Positions 39,060 to 47,122 of a stretch of 58,158 nt of DNA are shown piece by piece (positions within the stretch are counted from its first letter, which is position 1; each line of letters opens with the position of its first letter). This stretch comes from a virus, in the IMG/VR virus record IMGVR_UViG_3300011116_000399, positions 1 to 58,158 of that record. One strand, written 5' to 3'. The notes under the pieces were generated by a model. That model did no database searches. It was not told the origin of the DNA and worked only from the letters and a program-made list of their open reading frames with translations. The translations under genes and the position numbers were made by a program.

Positions 39060-39634
39060 GATAGTTGCTCCTGTAATACTGATTGCGGAGTTCCAATCTC
39101 ATCAAGCCAACTAATCACATTGTCATAATCTTTTTCTTTACAGAAAATATCCATGCCCATACTAAAGACATTTGATGTTGGTTCCGCCAAGAAGTAGATT
39201 GGATAAGGAGTTGGGATTGCACCCTCGGCTAAATCTTCTGCCCATCCATTGAAGACAGCCTTGCGCCTAGTTGTCTCATCCGCCCAACCAGTTGTCCAGC
39301 CACTAGCAATCTTCTTGATATTTTTGAATTTATCAAGAGTCTCATAGTGTCCACGCCAACCATCGGTCTTCTTGTAGTTGCGACCTTCCCATTTGTCAAA
39401 GAGTTCTTTGAACCAATCGGGCACCTCGCAGTTGTCATCCATTGCAAAGTAATCGCCAAACTTAACTTTGTTGTTGTCGCCATGAATTAGAATCAGTTGA
39501 GACGCATGTTCTAAATCTGATTCGTAGCACCCATAGCAATAGGTCTCATTGGTCAGTTCTGAGTAGAAAGAATCGACATCATCTTGGTCGAATAATTCCT
39601 CACAGCCAATACATTTGAATTTATTATCTGACAT
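39056..39634 (-). CDS. cysteine-containing early protein
   Basis: 192 residues from ATG 39634 (TAATG overlap). FKCIGCEELFDQDDVDSF, then ETYCYGCYES, forms a zinc-binding N-domain with two CxxC pairs. DGWRGHYETLDKFKNIKKIA and PTPYPIYFLAEPTSNVFSMG follow. Unknown role; polycistronic with two upstream genes. Confidence 0.75.
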   Translation of the reverse strand: MSDNKFKCIGCEELFDQDDVDSFYSELTNETYCYGCYESDLEHASQLILIHGDNNKVKFGDYFAMDDNCEVPDWFKELFDKWEGRNYKKTDGWRGHYETLDKFKNIKKIASGWTTGWADETTRRKAVFNGWAEDLAEGAIPTPYPIYFLAEPTSNVFSMGMDIFCKEKDYDNVISWLDEIGTPQSVLQEQLS

Positions 39635-39900
39635 TATCCCTCCCAATAAGTTACGAATGAATGTAAGTGCAATCCCTCTACGATTCCACTCACGGTTTTT
39701 ACAACACCATTGGGTAATGTAATTTCAGTTTTCCAGTCACCCTCATTGGCAAGTTCAATCGCCTTCTTTGCTGGTGCTAGAAAATCAAGATGGATTGGCG
39801 GGTAATGATTACCTCGCAGATGCCATGTTAGCGCTTGGTCGAGTTGTATTGCACCCTCTTCGACTAAGTTAGAAAACTCTGATGCTTGAATTGACCCCAT
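39634..39900 (-). CDS. hypothetical early protein
   Basis: 88 residues from ATG 39900 (TAATG overlap). GSIQASEFSNLVEEGAIQLD, then NHYPPIHLDFLAPAKKAIEL. Unknown family; alpha/beta. Confidence 0.7.
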   Translation of the reverse strand: MGSIQASEFSNLVEEGAIQLDQALTWHLRGNHYPPIHLDFLAPAKKAIELANEGDWKTEITLPNGVVKTVSGIVEGLHLHSFVTYWEG

Positions 39901-40238
39901 TACGCAACCGCCTTTCCGAAGTCGGGATTTGAACGGAAGCAAGATGCTTGATAAGCAACCTCGCCTATGTTTTCGCAATAGACACCTTCTACGGTGCCTT
40001 TGTTGATGTATTGACCTTTACGCTTGAATTGACGAGTTACTGTATAAGTATCGTCCCAAGCAAGATAAATCTCAACGCTGTATCCATTGGATACTGGAAG
40101 AGTTATTGAACGGCAAGCCTGACCATCATTGGTGCGCCATACCTCAACACGACCACCTGAAATGGCAAAGACATTTTGTATGCCAATTTGTTTTAACAAT
40201 TCATCCTCATTAAAAGGACGATATTTTTCTTCTGTCAT
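39900..40238 (-). CDS. hypothetical early protein
   Basis: 112 residues, first gene after the promoter at 40264, RBS AGAGAGGAG. GRVEVWRTNDGQACRSITLP, then SVEIYLAWDDTYTVTRQFKR. Beta-rich; unknown. Confidence 0.7.
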   Translation of the reverse strand: MTEEKYRPFNEDELLKQIGIQNVFAISGGRVEVWRTNDGQACRSITLPVSNGYSVEIYLAWDDTYTVTRQFKRKGQYINKGTVEGVYCENIGEVAYQASCFRSNPDFGKAVA

Positions 40239-40263
40239 TTTGTCTCCTCTCTAAGACAATCTG

Positions 40264-40283
40264 AGTATATCATAACTAGGGTT
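40264..40283 (-). promoter_or_regulatory. promoter with AACCCTAGTT element
   Basis: Minus strand AACCCTAGTT (40283-40274), ATGA, TATACT (40269-40264), TTAGAGAGGAG. Layout identical to 35155. Confidence 0.8.
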
Positions 40284-40285
40284 AG

Positions 40286-40447
40286 TTATTCTTCACTATG
40301 GAGTGAAAGTGCGGTGGCGCCAAGTTGGTTTGCATATATGTCAATCCACTCTTGGTCGCCGTCTTTAATGGCTTGTTCAATCCAAACCACTTGGCGTCTA
40401 ATATCTTTGAGGATTGCTCTCTGAGCCTTCTTGGTTACTTTAGCCAT
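40286..40447 (-). CDS. small helical protein
   Basis: 53 residues from ATG 40447, overlapping the upstream stop. AKVTKKAQRAILKDIRRQVV, then QEWIDIYANQLGATALSLHS. Basic helical; unknown. Confidence 0.65.
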   Translation of the reverse strand: MAKVTKKAQRAILKDIRRQVVWIEQAIKDGDQEWIDIYANQLGATALSLHSEE

Positions 40448-40772
40448 TGACAATTTCCTCCGCTTTCTTGAACTTAACTTGGGAAACTTTGACACCGTTT
40501 GCCTTGGCATAATCTTTCTTGAATTTCTTCAGGGCTTCTCCAGCCAAGAACTCAGCGGCGTTTATGTACGATTGACCTGTTTCTAAATCATCGCCCCACT
40601 CATAACTTAATAACCAGTCAATCGCCTGACATAAATCGCTTAAGTCGGCTTTCTGTGGCTTTGCCCAAGCGTTGTCACCAGCGGCGCCAAAGGCACCTCT
40701 TTCACCGCTCATCGCAGTTGTGATGATTTCTAACTGTTTTAAGTTCTTACCCTTGAATTGGTTCTTAGACAT
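40440..40772 (-). CDS. hypothetical early protein
   Basis: 110 residues. FKGKNLKQLEIITTAMSGER, GDNAWAKPQKADLSDLCQAI and DYAKANGVKVSQVKFKKAEE. Helical; no family recognised. Linked by overlaps to neighbours. Confidence 0.7.
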   Translation of the reverse strand: MSKNQFKGKNLKQLEIITTAMSGERGAFGAAGDNAWAKPQKADLSDLCQAIDWLLSYEWGDDLETGQSYINAAEFLAGEALKKFKKDYAKANGVKVSQVKFKKAEEIVNG

Positions 40773-40993
40773 TACCTAACCACCTCTCTATCGCAGTTTG
40801 TAAATTCACAAGCACTCTCAGCGTTGCCTTTTACAATATCCTCTAACACCTCGGCAACTATTTCTTCAATTTCTTTTTTAGAACGAGCAACCCCGTCAAA
40901 ACTTTCTCTTTCTTTAGCCCAACTTTTGATATTGGCTCGTAAAGTTGATTCAGCGTGTTGAGGCTTGCAGATTCCATATCTTTTATTTTTCAT
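40772..40993 (-). CDS. hypothetical early protein
   Basis: 73 residues from ATG 40993 (TAATG). KNKRYGICKPQHAESTLRAN, then SKKEIEEIVAEVLEDIVKGN. Helical; two scattered cysteines near the C-terminus. Unknown. Confidence 0.65.
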   Translation of the reverse strand: MKNKRYGICKPQHAESTLRANIKSWAKERESFDGVARSKKEIEEIVAEVLEDIVKGNAESACEFTNCDREVVR

Positions 40994-41127
40994 TACTTCA
41001 ACCTCGCAACCTTCAAGGCGCTCTGAAATTCCTTTTCGAATTCCTCGGCATAACATTTAACGCAGATGCCTTTTTCAAAGACTTCGAACTCTTGCATGAA
41101 GGCACCGCAAGCAACGCACTTCTTCAT
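40993..41127 (-). CDS. small zinc-ribbon protein
   Basis: 44 residues, RBS GAGAGGAGG. KKCVACGAFMQEFEVFEKGI and CVKCYAEEFEKEF: two CxxC pairs. First gene of the minus-strand early transcript from 41152. Confidence 0.7.
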   Translation of the reverse strand: MKKCVACGAFMQEFEVFEKGICVKCYAEEFEKEFQSALKVARLK

Positions 41128-41151
41128 ACCGTCCTCCTCTCGGACAGTCCC

Positions 41152-41170
41152 AGTATACCAAACTGGGGTT
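41152..41170 (-). promoter_or_regulatory. promoter with AACCCCAGTT element
   Basis: Minus strand AACCCCAGTT (41170-41161), TGG, TATACT (41157-41152). With 41267 it forms a divergent pair about 95 bases apart. Confidence 0.8.
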
Positions 41171-41266
41171 AGTAATGCAAAGCGTGATTATGCCTAAACC
41201 CGTGTCAAATCGTGGCGTGTCGGGTCGGACTTGAGCGGGGCTGGCTCAACTTTAGGGATATTTCAT

Positions 41267-41285
41267 AACCCCCGTTTGATATAAT
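41267..41285 (+). promoter_or_regulatory. promoter with AACCCCCGTT element
   Basis: AACCCCCGTT (41267-41276), TGA, TATAAT (41280-41285), then ACGAGAGGAG before 41312. Divergent from 41152. Confidence 0.85.
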
Positions 41286-41311
41286 GGGTCTTAACTACGA
41301 GAGGAGTAGGT

Positions 41312-41884
41312 ATGAGAAAGAGAGACCAAGCAGGAAAGGTCTATAAGGCTGAGGGTCTTGCTATGAGTGTCTATGCAGGTGGAAACCGCAAAGAAGAGAT
41401 GACTCTGCAACAAGCCCAAAAGTTTGTAGATGCTGTACTGAAGAGAAGTTTCGTCCAACGAAATTATCCCTTCAAGTTTCCAATCAAAGTTTTAGATGGC
41501 AGGGGTCGTCGTTCGGCTTGTGCCACTTTCCGACATGGAGAGTTTGCAATCTGTCTACCAAAACACATGAGAAATAAATATGTGATTCTGCATGAGATTG
41601 CCCACCACATAAACAGAGGTCATGGACACCATGCCTATTTCACCACATGCCTTCTTGATTTAGTCAGGAATGTTTTAGGTAAGGAACAAGCCGATGCCCT
41701 TCAAGGTGCCTTTCACTTTACTGGAGTTAAGGTTAGAGGTAAGAACGGCGAGGTCAAAGCCCGACTACCAAAGTCTCGAGTCCAATGGTTGCAAGAAACT
41801 AAAGAACGATTCAAGAAAATTGAGACGGGTGAAATAAAGGTCTACACAGGTCTTGATGAATTAGTTGGGCGGAAAACCGCTTAG
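41312..41884 (+). CDS. TIGR04338-like zinc metallohydrolase
   Basis: 190 residues. HEIAHHINRGHGHHAYFTTC carries the HExxH zinc motif with a third His, as in the actinobacterial putative metallohydrolase TIGR04338. ATFRHGEFAICLPKHMRNKY precedes it. A basic C-terminus (KSRVQWLQETKERFKKI). It could cut a host protein or the cell wall; unknown. Confidence 0.8.
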   Translation: MRKRDQAGKVYKAEGLAMSVYAGGNRKEEMTLQQAQKFVDAVLKRSFVQRNYPFKFPIKVLDGRGRRSACATFRHGEFAICLPKHMRNKYVILHEIAHHINRGHGHHAYFTTCLLDLVRNVLGKEQADALQGAFHFTGVKVRGKNGEVKARLPKSRVQWLQETKERFKKIETGEIKVYTGLDELVGRKTA

Positions 41885-41886
41885 GC

Positions 41887-41898
41887 TAGAATTGAGGC
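41887..41898 (+). promoter_or_regulatory. leaderless promoter (-10 TAGAAT)
   Basis: TAGAAT (41887-41892), 6 bases, ATG 41899. No RBS. Confidence 0.55.
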
Positions 41899-42195
41899 AT
41901 GAAAAAAGTTCAAGACATCCTTAGTCGAATGGTGGCTGTCTTTACCGTGGGCGCTCTTGGAACTCTTGGTGCTGGTGCTGTCATGGGAGTTGATACTTGG
42001 ATTGCTCTTTCAATGGCGGGACTACTTGCAGTTGCTTCAGTTGCAGAGAGACTAGCCCGTGAATATCTTGATGATGGAAAATTAACAATCGAAGAAATCA
42101 ATGATGCTTTTAATCCACTAAGCAAAAATACGGATGGACTTCCTACTCTTTCTCCCGACGAAGAGGGTAAGTCAAAATCCAAACGCCAAGGCTAA
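41899..42195 (+). CDS. two-segment membrane protein, holin-like
   Basis: 98 residues. Two hydrophobic segments (MVAVFTVGALGTLGAGAVMG; WIALSMAGLLAVASVAERLA) and a charged C-terminus. The shape is holin-like, similar to 22999, but far from the endolysin. It faces the convergent membrane gene at 42143. Confidence 0.65.
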   Translation: MKKVQDILSRMVAVFTVGALGTLGAGAVMGVDTWIALSMAGLLAVASVAERLAREYLDDGKLTIEEINDAFNPLSKNTDGLPTLSPDEEGKSKSKRQG

Positions 42196-42310
42196 TCAAA
42201 ATAGCGTAGCCAACAATTCCTTTTGCAACACCATCAAGAACAATCCAAGCAACAAACATTCCTAAGAGTGTCCAAAGTTGTCCTATGATGTCATTAAAAA
42301 ATGCTTTCAA
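42143..42310 (-). CDS. small membrane protein, TTG start
   Basis: 55 residues from TTG 42310, overlapping the stop of the lectin gene (TTGA, the same coupling as at 39059). Two hydrophobic stretches: [19 protein letters not shown] and [18 protein letters not shown]. Overlaps the 3' end of 41899. Perhaps a membrane partner of the lectin stalk. Confidence 0.65.
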   Translation of the reverse strand: MKAFFNDIIGQLWTLLGMFVAWIVLDGVAKGIVGYAILISLGVWILTYPLRREKE

Positions 42311-44508
42311 GGTTTTCTCCTATATCCGACGCTTCCAATGGAAGCAGTCACTATTGCGTTGCTGGCGATATTGCCAACAATCGTTGCGGCAACAATCGTC
42401 TTAGTTGCCTCATCTCTTTCTTCTTCTGACATATCTGCTCCGAGATTTCCAAGAGCAAAAATAAGTTGAGCAGGACTCTCAAATATCGCTTGCAGAATTT
42501 CTGCTGGAGATTCAAGAAGTTGAAGAGCATCAGCAACAACGGCAGTAATTATGACAGCATTGCCATTTTCATCTTCTCTGACCTCAACAGGTGTAGCAGG
42601 TGGAAGGTCGGCTAAAGTAATTCCTGCTTCAGCAATAGCCTCAACAGTTACCGCTTCTCCTGCAAAAGATTCAATCAAAGCCTCGGCTACAAGTTCTTTT
42701 TCTGATTCTGTAAAGGTTCCATCCTCACTTAATTGTTCGGAAAGATTATTGACTTCATCTTGAGTAATTTCTCCATCCGCCGATAGTGCGTCGATTATCT
42801 CTTCGGCATCAGCGGGTGTAATATCGCCACCATCTAAAATGTCGGAGAGTATTTCTTCAACAATCTCGGAGGTGTCTAATGATTCAGAAGGTTGTTCTGT
42901 CGGCTCTAATTCTTCTTGGGGCGTGGCTTCTTCTTCATTTGATTCAGAAGTAGGTTCATCTAATGGTGGTTGTTCAGGTGTTTGATTTGTCGGGTCAGAT
43001 TCCTCTTGGTTTTCGGAAGGTTCATCCTGAGGTTCTTCGGAAGGCTGAGGAGTTGGCTCAGGCTCGGGGGTCGGTTGAGGTTCAGGGGTCGGTTCGGGTG
43101 TCACTTCAGGACTTGGACTTGGCTGAGGTTCAGGGGACGGAGTGGGAGTGGGTTGAGGCTGTGGGTCGGGAGTCGGCGTTACCGAAGGGGTATCGATTGG
43201 ACTCGGAGCAGGGCTTGGTACAGGATTTGGTTCAGGTGACTGAGATGGAATTGGGGTAGGCGATGGCGAAGGTGTGGGTTCAGTTGTGGACGGCGAAGGT
43301 TGCGGGGTCGGTTCAGGTTGAGGAGTCGGAGTTACGACAGGTTCAGGGCTTGGAGTCGGCGAAGGCGTTGGTTCCGATGTTGGTTGAGATTCGGGAGAAG
43401 GAGTGGGAGATGTTGCCGACGGTGTTGGTGAAGGAGTCACCGTTGGTTCAGGTGTCGGACTTGGAGAAGGCTGAGGAGTTGCTTGAGGTGTTGGAGCCGT
43501 GGCGGGATTAGCGTCGCCATATTCAAGAATTACTTCTAAGCGTTTAACAATTCCACCACAAGGGTCACCAAAGATTTGATTGATTGCTTGAATGACAGCA
43601 TTGTTTTTTCCAAGAAAAATTTCGGAAACTTTTGCTACTGAGTTAGCCGCATGGCATTGAGCATTGATTACATAATTTTCAGGAAGTCCATAACTAGCAA
43701 AAATTACATTTGTAAAAATCTTTCCGATTGGTGCAATTAAATTTAAGGAGCCACCTTCACCTACCGTACCATTTACCTGATTAGAAGGAGTAGTCGATGG
43801 AGTGGTTGTTGCTGTTGGGCTTTCTGATGGGATGGGTTGTGGGCTTGATTCAGGGGTCGGCTCAGGAGAAGAGGTTGGCTCAGGAGTTAAAGTGGGCGAA
43901 GGCGAAGGCTCGGGTGTTGGAGTTGGACTTGGCTCGCTGGTCGGAGAAGAACTCGAAGTGGGCGAAGGAGATGGTTGAACAGTTGAAGTCTCGGACGGAG
44001 ATGGAGAAGTCGTTGCAGTCGGAGTATCAGATGTCGGAGTCGGCGAAGGCTCAGGCGTTATCGAAGGGGTGGGCGTGGGTGTTGGGGCAGGAGAACTCAC
44101 CGAGACAGTAAAGATTGGTCCGTACCATCCAGCCCAAAATCCATTATCGATACCCGAAACATTGATAACAGTTTGACCCGAGGAAACAACACTTACAGAA
44201 GTTGCTTCGATTGAATTACCGCTAAAACTTTGACCGTTGATTGAAACGCTCCAACTATCAGCAATAGGAGTACAACTACCAATACAGTTGGCGATGGTGT
44301 TATTGATTGAGACGGTGACAGTTGAACCGTCGGCGACATTGATTCGATTATTAGCGCTACCGCCTCGATAGTCGAATTGGATTGAGTCGCCCGAGATATT
44401 GCCATTTACCACCTGTTGCCAAGTACCGTCGGCGCTTGCCGAGTCGGTAGGCAAAATCGTCCACCAAAAGGCGAGGCTACAAATTAGGAAAATACGCCAA
44501 ATACGCAG
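42307..44508 (-). CDS. secreted, membrane-anchored SUEL-lectin-like stalk protein, CTG start
   Basis: 733 residues if started at CTG 44508; a TTG at 44454 would remove the signal peptide. In favour of CTG: TAGGAG seven bases upstream and the resulting leader [18 protein letters not shown] followed by [10 protein letters not shown], a clear signal peptide with an A-x-A site. Then a beta domain (to about 140), a Pro/Thr/Ser linker, and a SUEL/galactose-lectin-like domain (about 245-335; [38 protein letters not shown]). A second linker of PTPEPSP type (about 340-510) and acidic DGxIT repeats ([20 protein letters not shown]) follow. The C-terminal hydrophobic stretch ([18 protein letters not shown]) with YRRKP anchors it. 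Role: perhaps altering the host surface or blocking superinfection. Confidence 0.75.
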   Translation of the reverse strand: MRIWRIFLICSLAFWWTILPTDSASADGTWQQVVNGNISGDSIQFDYRGGSANNRINVADGSTVTVSINNTIANCIGSCTPIADSWSVSINGQSFSGNSIEATSVSVVSSGQTVINVSGIDNGFWAGWYGPIFTVSVSSPAPTPTPTPSITPEPSPTPTSDTPTATTSPSPSETSTVQPSPSPTSSSSPTSEPSPTPTPEPSPSPTLTPEPTSSPEPTPESSPQPIPSESPTATTTPSTTPSNQVNGTVGEGGSLNLIAPIGKIFTNVIFASYGLPENYVINAQCHAANSVAKVSEIFLGKNNAVIQAINQIFGDPCGGIVKRLEVILEYGDANPATAPTPQATPQPSPSPTPEPTVTPSPTPSATSPTPSPESQPTSEPTPSPTPSPEPVVTPTPQPEPTPQPSPSTTEPTPSPSPTPIPSQSPEPNPVPSPAPSPIDTPSVTPTPDPQPQPTPTPSPEPQPSPSPEVTPEPTPEPQPTPEPEPTPQPSEEPQDEPSENQEESDPTNQTPEQPPLDEPTSESNEEEATPQEELEPTEQPSESLDTSEIVEEILSDILDGGDITPADAEEIIDALSADGEITQDEVNNLSEQLSEDGTFTESEKELVAEALIESFAGEAVTVEAIAEAGITLADLPPATPVEVREDENGNAVIITAVVADALQLLESPAEILQAIFESPAQLIFALGNLGADMSEEERDEATKTIVAATIVGNIASNAIVTASIGSVGYRRKP

Positions 44509-44579
44509 GGCAAGACTCCTAGAACGGGGTCATCTAGGACACGATTGAGCCTATTGTACCAACCGTCAAATTCATGCTA

Positions 44580-44596
44580 AACTGGGGTTGTAAATA
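44580..44596 (+). promoter_or_regulatory. promoter with AACTGGGGTT element
   Basis: AACTGGGGTT (44580-44589) then weak -10 TAAATA (44591-44596) and ACGAGAGGAG before 44611. Confidence 0.6.
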
Positions 44597-44610
44597 CGAG
44601 AGGAGTTCCA

Positions 44611-45411
44611 ATGAGCGTGACCAAGGAGTTTGCGGTCAAGATTGATACCGAGTTGTCATCTTGCTATGACAAGCGCTGGAATTTAGTCAGCCAATTAGAA
44701 AGCGCTGAAGACACAAAGAAATTTTACGAGAAGAACTATCCAAACAGAGTTGAAGAAATCGAAAAAGCAACAGAGAAGATTACTGGTATCAAGGTAGAAA
44801 TCGCCAAGATAAATGTTCAGATTTCTTCGTTAAATAAGATTTACGACCAAGACCCTTGGACAAGAGCGTTCTTGGTAATCAACAGCAACGGGCATGTTCA
44901 CAGTTCAATGGATTGCAATACATGTTTCCCAACTACAAGATACCAATGGTTAATCCAGTACAGCAATGACGATGAGAAAACTATTGTGGAGGATGCTGGT
45001 CAAGATGCTTGCACAATTTGTTACCCAAGCGCTCCAGCCGAGGTCTTAAATCGTCCATCAAGAATTGTTACAGCGGACAAATTAGCCAAGGCAAAAGCCA
45101 AGGCTGAGAGAGATGCAAAGCGTGAGGCGAAGATTGCTAAAGAAAAAGCCAACGCTCCTACAAAAAGCGGTGAGTTCTTGTACTTCCAAGACGGAAGATA
45201 TACGCATGTGATTAAGACTGAGAGAACAGCAGTCTCAGAATGGTTAAACAACCAATACTGGATTTTGAATTCCAGTAACCCTGAATCTCAAGAATCCAAG
45301 AAGCGCATCAATGAAATTATATGCCAAAACCTTGCAGAGAAGAACGGCGTGTCATTTGACCAGCAGTTGAAAATCTTGGAAAATAAGTACAAGAAGAGAG
45401 GAGACCGATGA
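44611..45411 (+). CDS. conserved phage protein with zinc-like centre
   Basis: 266 residues. Coiled-coil N-terminus. Then the centre FLVINSNGHVHSSMDCNTCF and VEDAGQDACTICYPSAPAE (about residues 88-150) with two CxxC pairs, known from many actinophage proteins. Then a Lys/Ala-rich helix and C-terminal domain. Function unknown. Overlaps the next start (ATGA). Confidence 0.8.
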   Translation: MSVTKEFAVKIDTELSSCYDKRWNLVSQLESAEDTKKFYEKNYPNRVEEIEKATEKITGIKVEIAKINVQISSLNKIYDQDPWTRAFLVINSNGHVHSSMDCNTCFPTTRYQWLIQYSNDDEKTIVEDAGQDACTICYPSAPAEVLNRPSRIVTADKLAKAKAKAERDAKREAKIAKEKANAPTKSGEFLYFQDGRYTHVIKTERTAVSEWLNNQYWILNSSNPESQESKKRINEIICQNLAEKNGVSFDQQLKILENKYKKRGDR

Positions 45412-45875
45412 CCAAGACACCAAGATTGATGTCCCGTGGTATAGCCGACCCGAGCAAAGCATTTGGTCAATGTTTGTGGCAAGCGAGTTTGTATGCCAAA
45501 AAATATAATCAAGGTTTAATCAGGGTTACTGGTGCAGAGTATTACAAAAGAGAGCATTGGGCTATTTATACCGATATAGGTCAAGATGGCAATGAAAGAT
45601 TTTTATACAGTCAAGGATTAAGCGGAACGATAATCGACTTGACCGCTCGACAATTTGATAAAACTCTTCCAGCAAGATACGAAGATGAAGCCTCCGAATG
45701 GATGGATAAGGCTTGCTTATGGTTAGGCGACAACTTAAATTACGAAGTATTTTTAACATCCAATTTCCAAGAAGAATCGGTCAGTTGGGGTTATTGGGAA
45801 TCAGATAATGAGGGAATTGAATTACCTAGAAAAATGATGGGTGAATGGAATTTATCGGAGAGGAAAAGCGCATGA
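45408..45875 (+). CDS. hypothetical early protein
   Basis: 155 residues. GIADPSKAFGQCLWQASLYA, then GAEYYKREHWAIYTDIGQDG and SGTIIDLTARQFDKTLPARY. No known family. The CLWQAS and IIDLTARQFD pieces faintly recall papain-like or deamidase folds; not enough to name one. Confidence 0.7.
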   Translation: MTKTPRLMSRGIADPSKAFGQCLWQASLYAKKYNQGLIRVTGAEYYKREHWAIYTDIGQDGNERFLYSQGLSGTIIDLTARQFDKTLPARYEDEASEWMDKACLWLGDNLNYEVFLTSNFQEESVSWGYWESDNEGIELPRKMMGEWNLSERKSA

Positions 45876-46006
45876 AGTGTTATACCTGTGGTAGCGAGTT
45901 CAGAATTACCTTCGTCAAAGGTAAACCTTATTGCTTTATCTGTGAGGCTGATGCTTCAATGGAGCAATACGGAATAGTTCGACAAATCAAAGAGAGGACA
46001 GCATGA
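45872..46006 (+). CDS. small zinc-ribbon protein
   Basis: 44 residues; KCYTCGSEFRITFVKGKPYC, FICEADASMEQYGIVRQIKE. Two CxxC pairs. ATGA overlaps at both ends. Confidence 0.7.
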   Translation: MKCYTCGSEFRITFVKGKPYCFICEADASMEQYGIVRQIKERTA

Positions 46007-46170
46007 ACGAGACCAGTTATATCGAACGAGTATGTCTGAGAAAAGGAATCCGATTAAGCACCAAGGGCAAGCGATGGGCTGAAAATGCTGAGGGCATAGC
46101 CTTCGTTTTGTTTATCTTGTTTGCTTTTGCAGTTGTAGGGTCAATAGAGAGTGGGAAGTGGTTCGGATGA
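46003..46170 (+). CDS. small membrane protein
   Basis: 55 residues. Basic N-terminal half (RVCLRKGIRLSTKGKRWA) and one membrane segment (GIAFVLFILFAFAVVGSI). Unknown. Confidence 0.65.
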   Translation: MNETSYIERVCLRKGIRLSTKGKRWAENAEGIAFVLFILFAFAVVGSIESGKWFG

Positions 46171-46334
46171 GGTTACTATCACGACTAACCCTAAAACAGC
46201 CTCTACGGGTCTCTGAAGGCTCATTAAGGGCTATCCGTAGGGCGCAACTAGAAAAGGCGCTCGCTGAGGAAGCCGATAAGCGTCGTGCGAGAAAAAAGGC
46301 TCGCATGTTCAGTTTGATTTCCAAACCCCAGTAG
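46167..46334 (+). CDS. small basic protein
   Basis: 55 residues; LLSRLTLKQPLRVSEGSLRA, then KALAEEADKRRARKKARMFS. Strongly basic helix. Its last codons overlap the next promoter element. Confidence 0.6.
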   Translation: MRLLSRLTLKQPLRVSEGSLRAIRRAQLEKALAEEADKRRARKKARMFSLISKPQ

Positions 46335-46342
46335 GATATACT
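46324..46342 (+). promoter_or_regulatory. promoter with AACCCCAGTA element
   Basis: AACCCCAGTA (46324-46333), GGA, TATACT (46337-46342), then CCGAGAGGAGG before 46367. Confidence 0.75.
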
Positions 46343-46366
46343 TGGAATTGTCCGAGAGGAGGACAC

Positions 46367-46780
46367 ATGACTCAAGTAGTTGAAGCCCCAGTTAAAAAAT
46401 TGGGCAAGCGTGAGTGCGCTCGAATTTACAAAGAGGCTTATGCCGCTGGCTTACAGGCTGGCAAAGAAGTCGGCGTTCCAAAGTTTGTAGTTGGTTCCCC
46501 AACTACTCCACTTGGTAACGATATTGACTTCAATAAAAAAACTTACATCCTTGAGGGTCTTTGCGGATTCGCATGGATAAACATTTCTCCAGCGAGAGGT
46601 GCCTTCGTTAATTATTTGAAGAGCATTGACGCTGGACACAAGGGCTATTACGGTGGCTACGAAATTTGGGTTCGAGAATTCGGACAAAGCGTAGACCGTA
46701 AGAGTGCTTTTGCTGGTGCCTTCGCCAAGGTTCTAAATAGTTACGGAATCAATGCGAGCGCTGGTAGCAGACTTGACTAA
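46367..46780 (+). CDS. conserved phage protein
   Basis: 137 residues. EGLCGFAWINISPARGAFVN, YLKSIDAGHKGYYGGYEIWV and a KSAFAGAFAKVLNSYGINAS end are a widespread phage family without known role. RBS GAGAGGAGG. Confidence 0.8.
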   Translation: MTQVVEAPVKKLGKRECARIYKEAYAAGLQAGKEVGVPKFVVGSPTTPLGNDIDFNKKTYILEGLCGFAWINISPARGAFVNYLKSIDAGHKGYYGGYEIWVREFGQSVDRKSAFAGAFAKVLNSYGINASAGSRLD

Positions 46781-46796
46781 GTAACAAAACTGAATT

Positions 46797-46830
46797 CATC
46801 CCGTCAGTCGCTTCTTAGATTGGCGGGATG
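46797..46830 (+). terminator. hairpin, probable terminator
   Basis: CATCCCG (46797-46803) and CGGGATG (46824-46830) pair; extra pairs possible inside. Short tail ATTCTT, so a weak terminator for the 46367 gene. Confidence 0.5.
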
Positions 46831-46885
46831 ATTCTTATATCGTAAATCCTTTCTGCGATATAGGTTAGGTAGGGTATTCTTTACA

Positions 46886-46975
46886 CGGGTACCCAAGTTC
46901 GGTGGGGTTGATGCCAGTCGTGCGTCCGTCCTCTCTCAAGCACGATGTAAGTGCGCCCCCACCGAGCGCCCTAAT
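46886..46975 (+). ncRNA. candidate structured RNA with anti-RBS loop
   Basis: Outer stem GTTCGGTGGGG (46897-46907) pairs with CCCCACCGAGC (46957-46967), 11 bp with one G-U. Inner stem TCGTGC (46918-46923) / GCACGA (46940-46945) closes a 16-base loop containing TCCTCTCT. That is complementary to AGAGAGGA in the early ribosome-binding sites. A -10-like TATTCT lies just upstream. Inference only. Confidence 0.45.
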
Positions 46976-46979
46976 ATCC

Positions 46980-47010
46980 TTGACAGTCATTCATCTTGAT
47001 GATGTACCCT
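46980..47010 (+). promoter_or_regulatory. candidate promoter of the transglycosylase gene
   Basis: TTGACA (46980-46985) and TACCCT (47005-47010), spacing 19, so weak. It would give a leader of about 105 bases with a CGTTAC/GTAACG hairpin (about 47074-47090). Confidence 0.4.
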
Positions 47011-47122
47011 AATTGCAGGTCGCAAAACACCTACTTCTAAAAGTGAGGTCAGTCCGATACTGGCAACATAGAAGCGTTACAACCAGTAACGAATAAATGT
47101 TCACTCCTAACAATGGAGGAAT

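Larger units (their letters stand above)
46781..47122 (+). other. 342-base gene-free stretch rich in RNA-like structure
   Basis: Contains, in order, the hairpin 46797-46830, the inverted repeat TATATCG/CGATATA (46836-46842, 46856-46862), a possible -10 TATTCT (46875-46880), a structured RNA candidate (46886-46970), a TTGACA (46980-46985) and a leader with short hairpins before 47123. I see no protein-coding frame with an RBS. Confidence 0.7.

Noticed and set aside
39915-40000. tRNA-like T-loop (GTTCAAATCCC on the minus strand)
   Set aside because: The flanking bases do not form a T-stem or acceptor stem, and the site lies within a coding region.
42963-43511. plus-strand open frames rich in V, E, G opposite the lectin gene
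   Set aside because: They mirror the Pro/Thr/Ser-Glu linker codons of the minus-strand gene; no RBS, and low-complexity antisense frames are expected there.
43021-44100. possible CRISPR-like or tandem repeat array
   Set aside because: The repetition comes from short Pro/Thr/Glu codon patterns without fixed unit length or spacers.
46781-47122. cyclic-di-AMP (ydaO-type) or GEMM riboswitch
   Set aside because: The gene context is suggestive but none of the conserved core sequences I remember is present.
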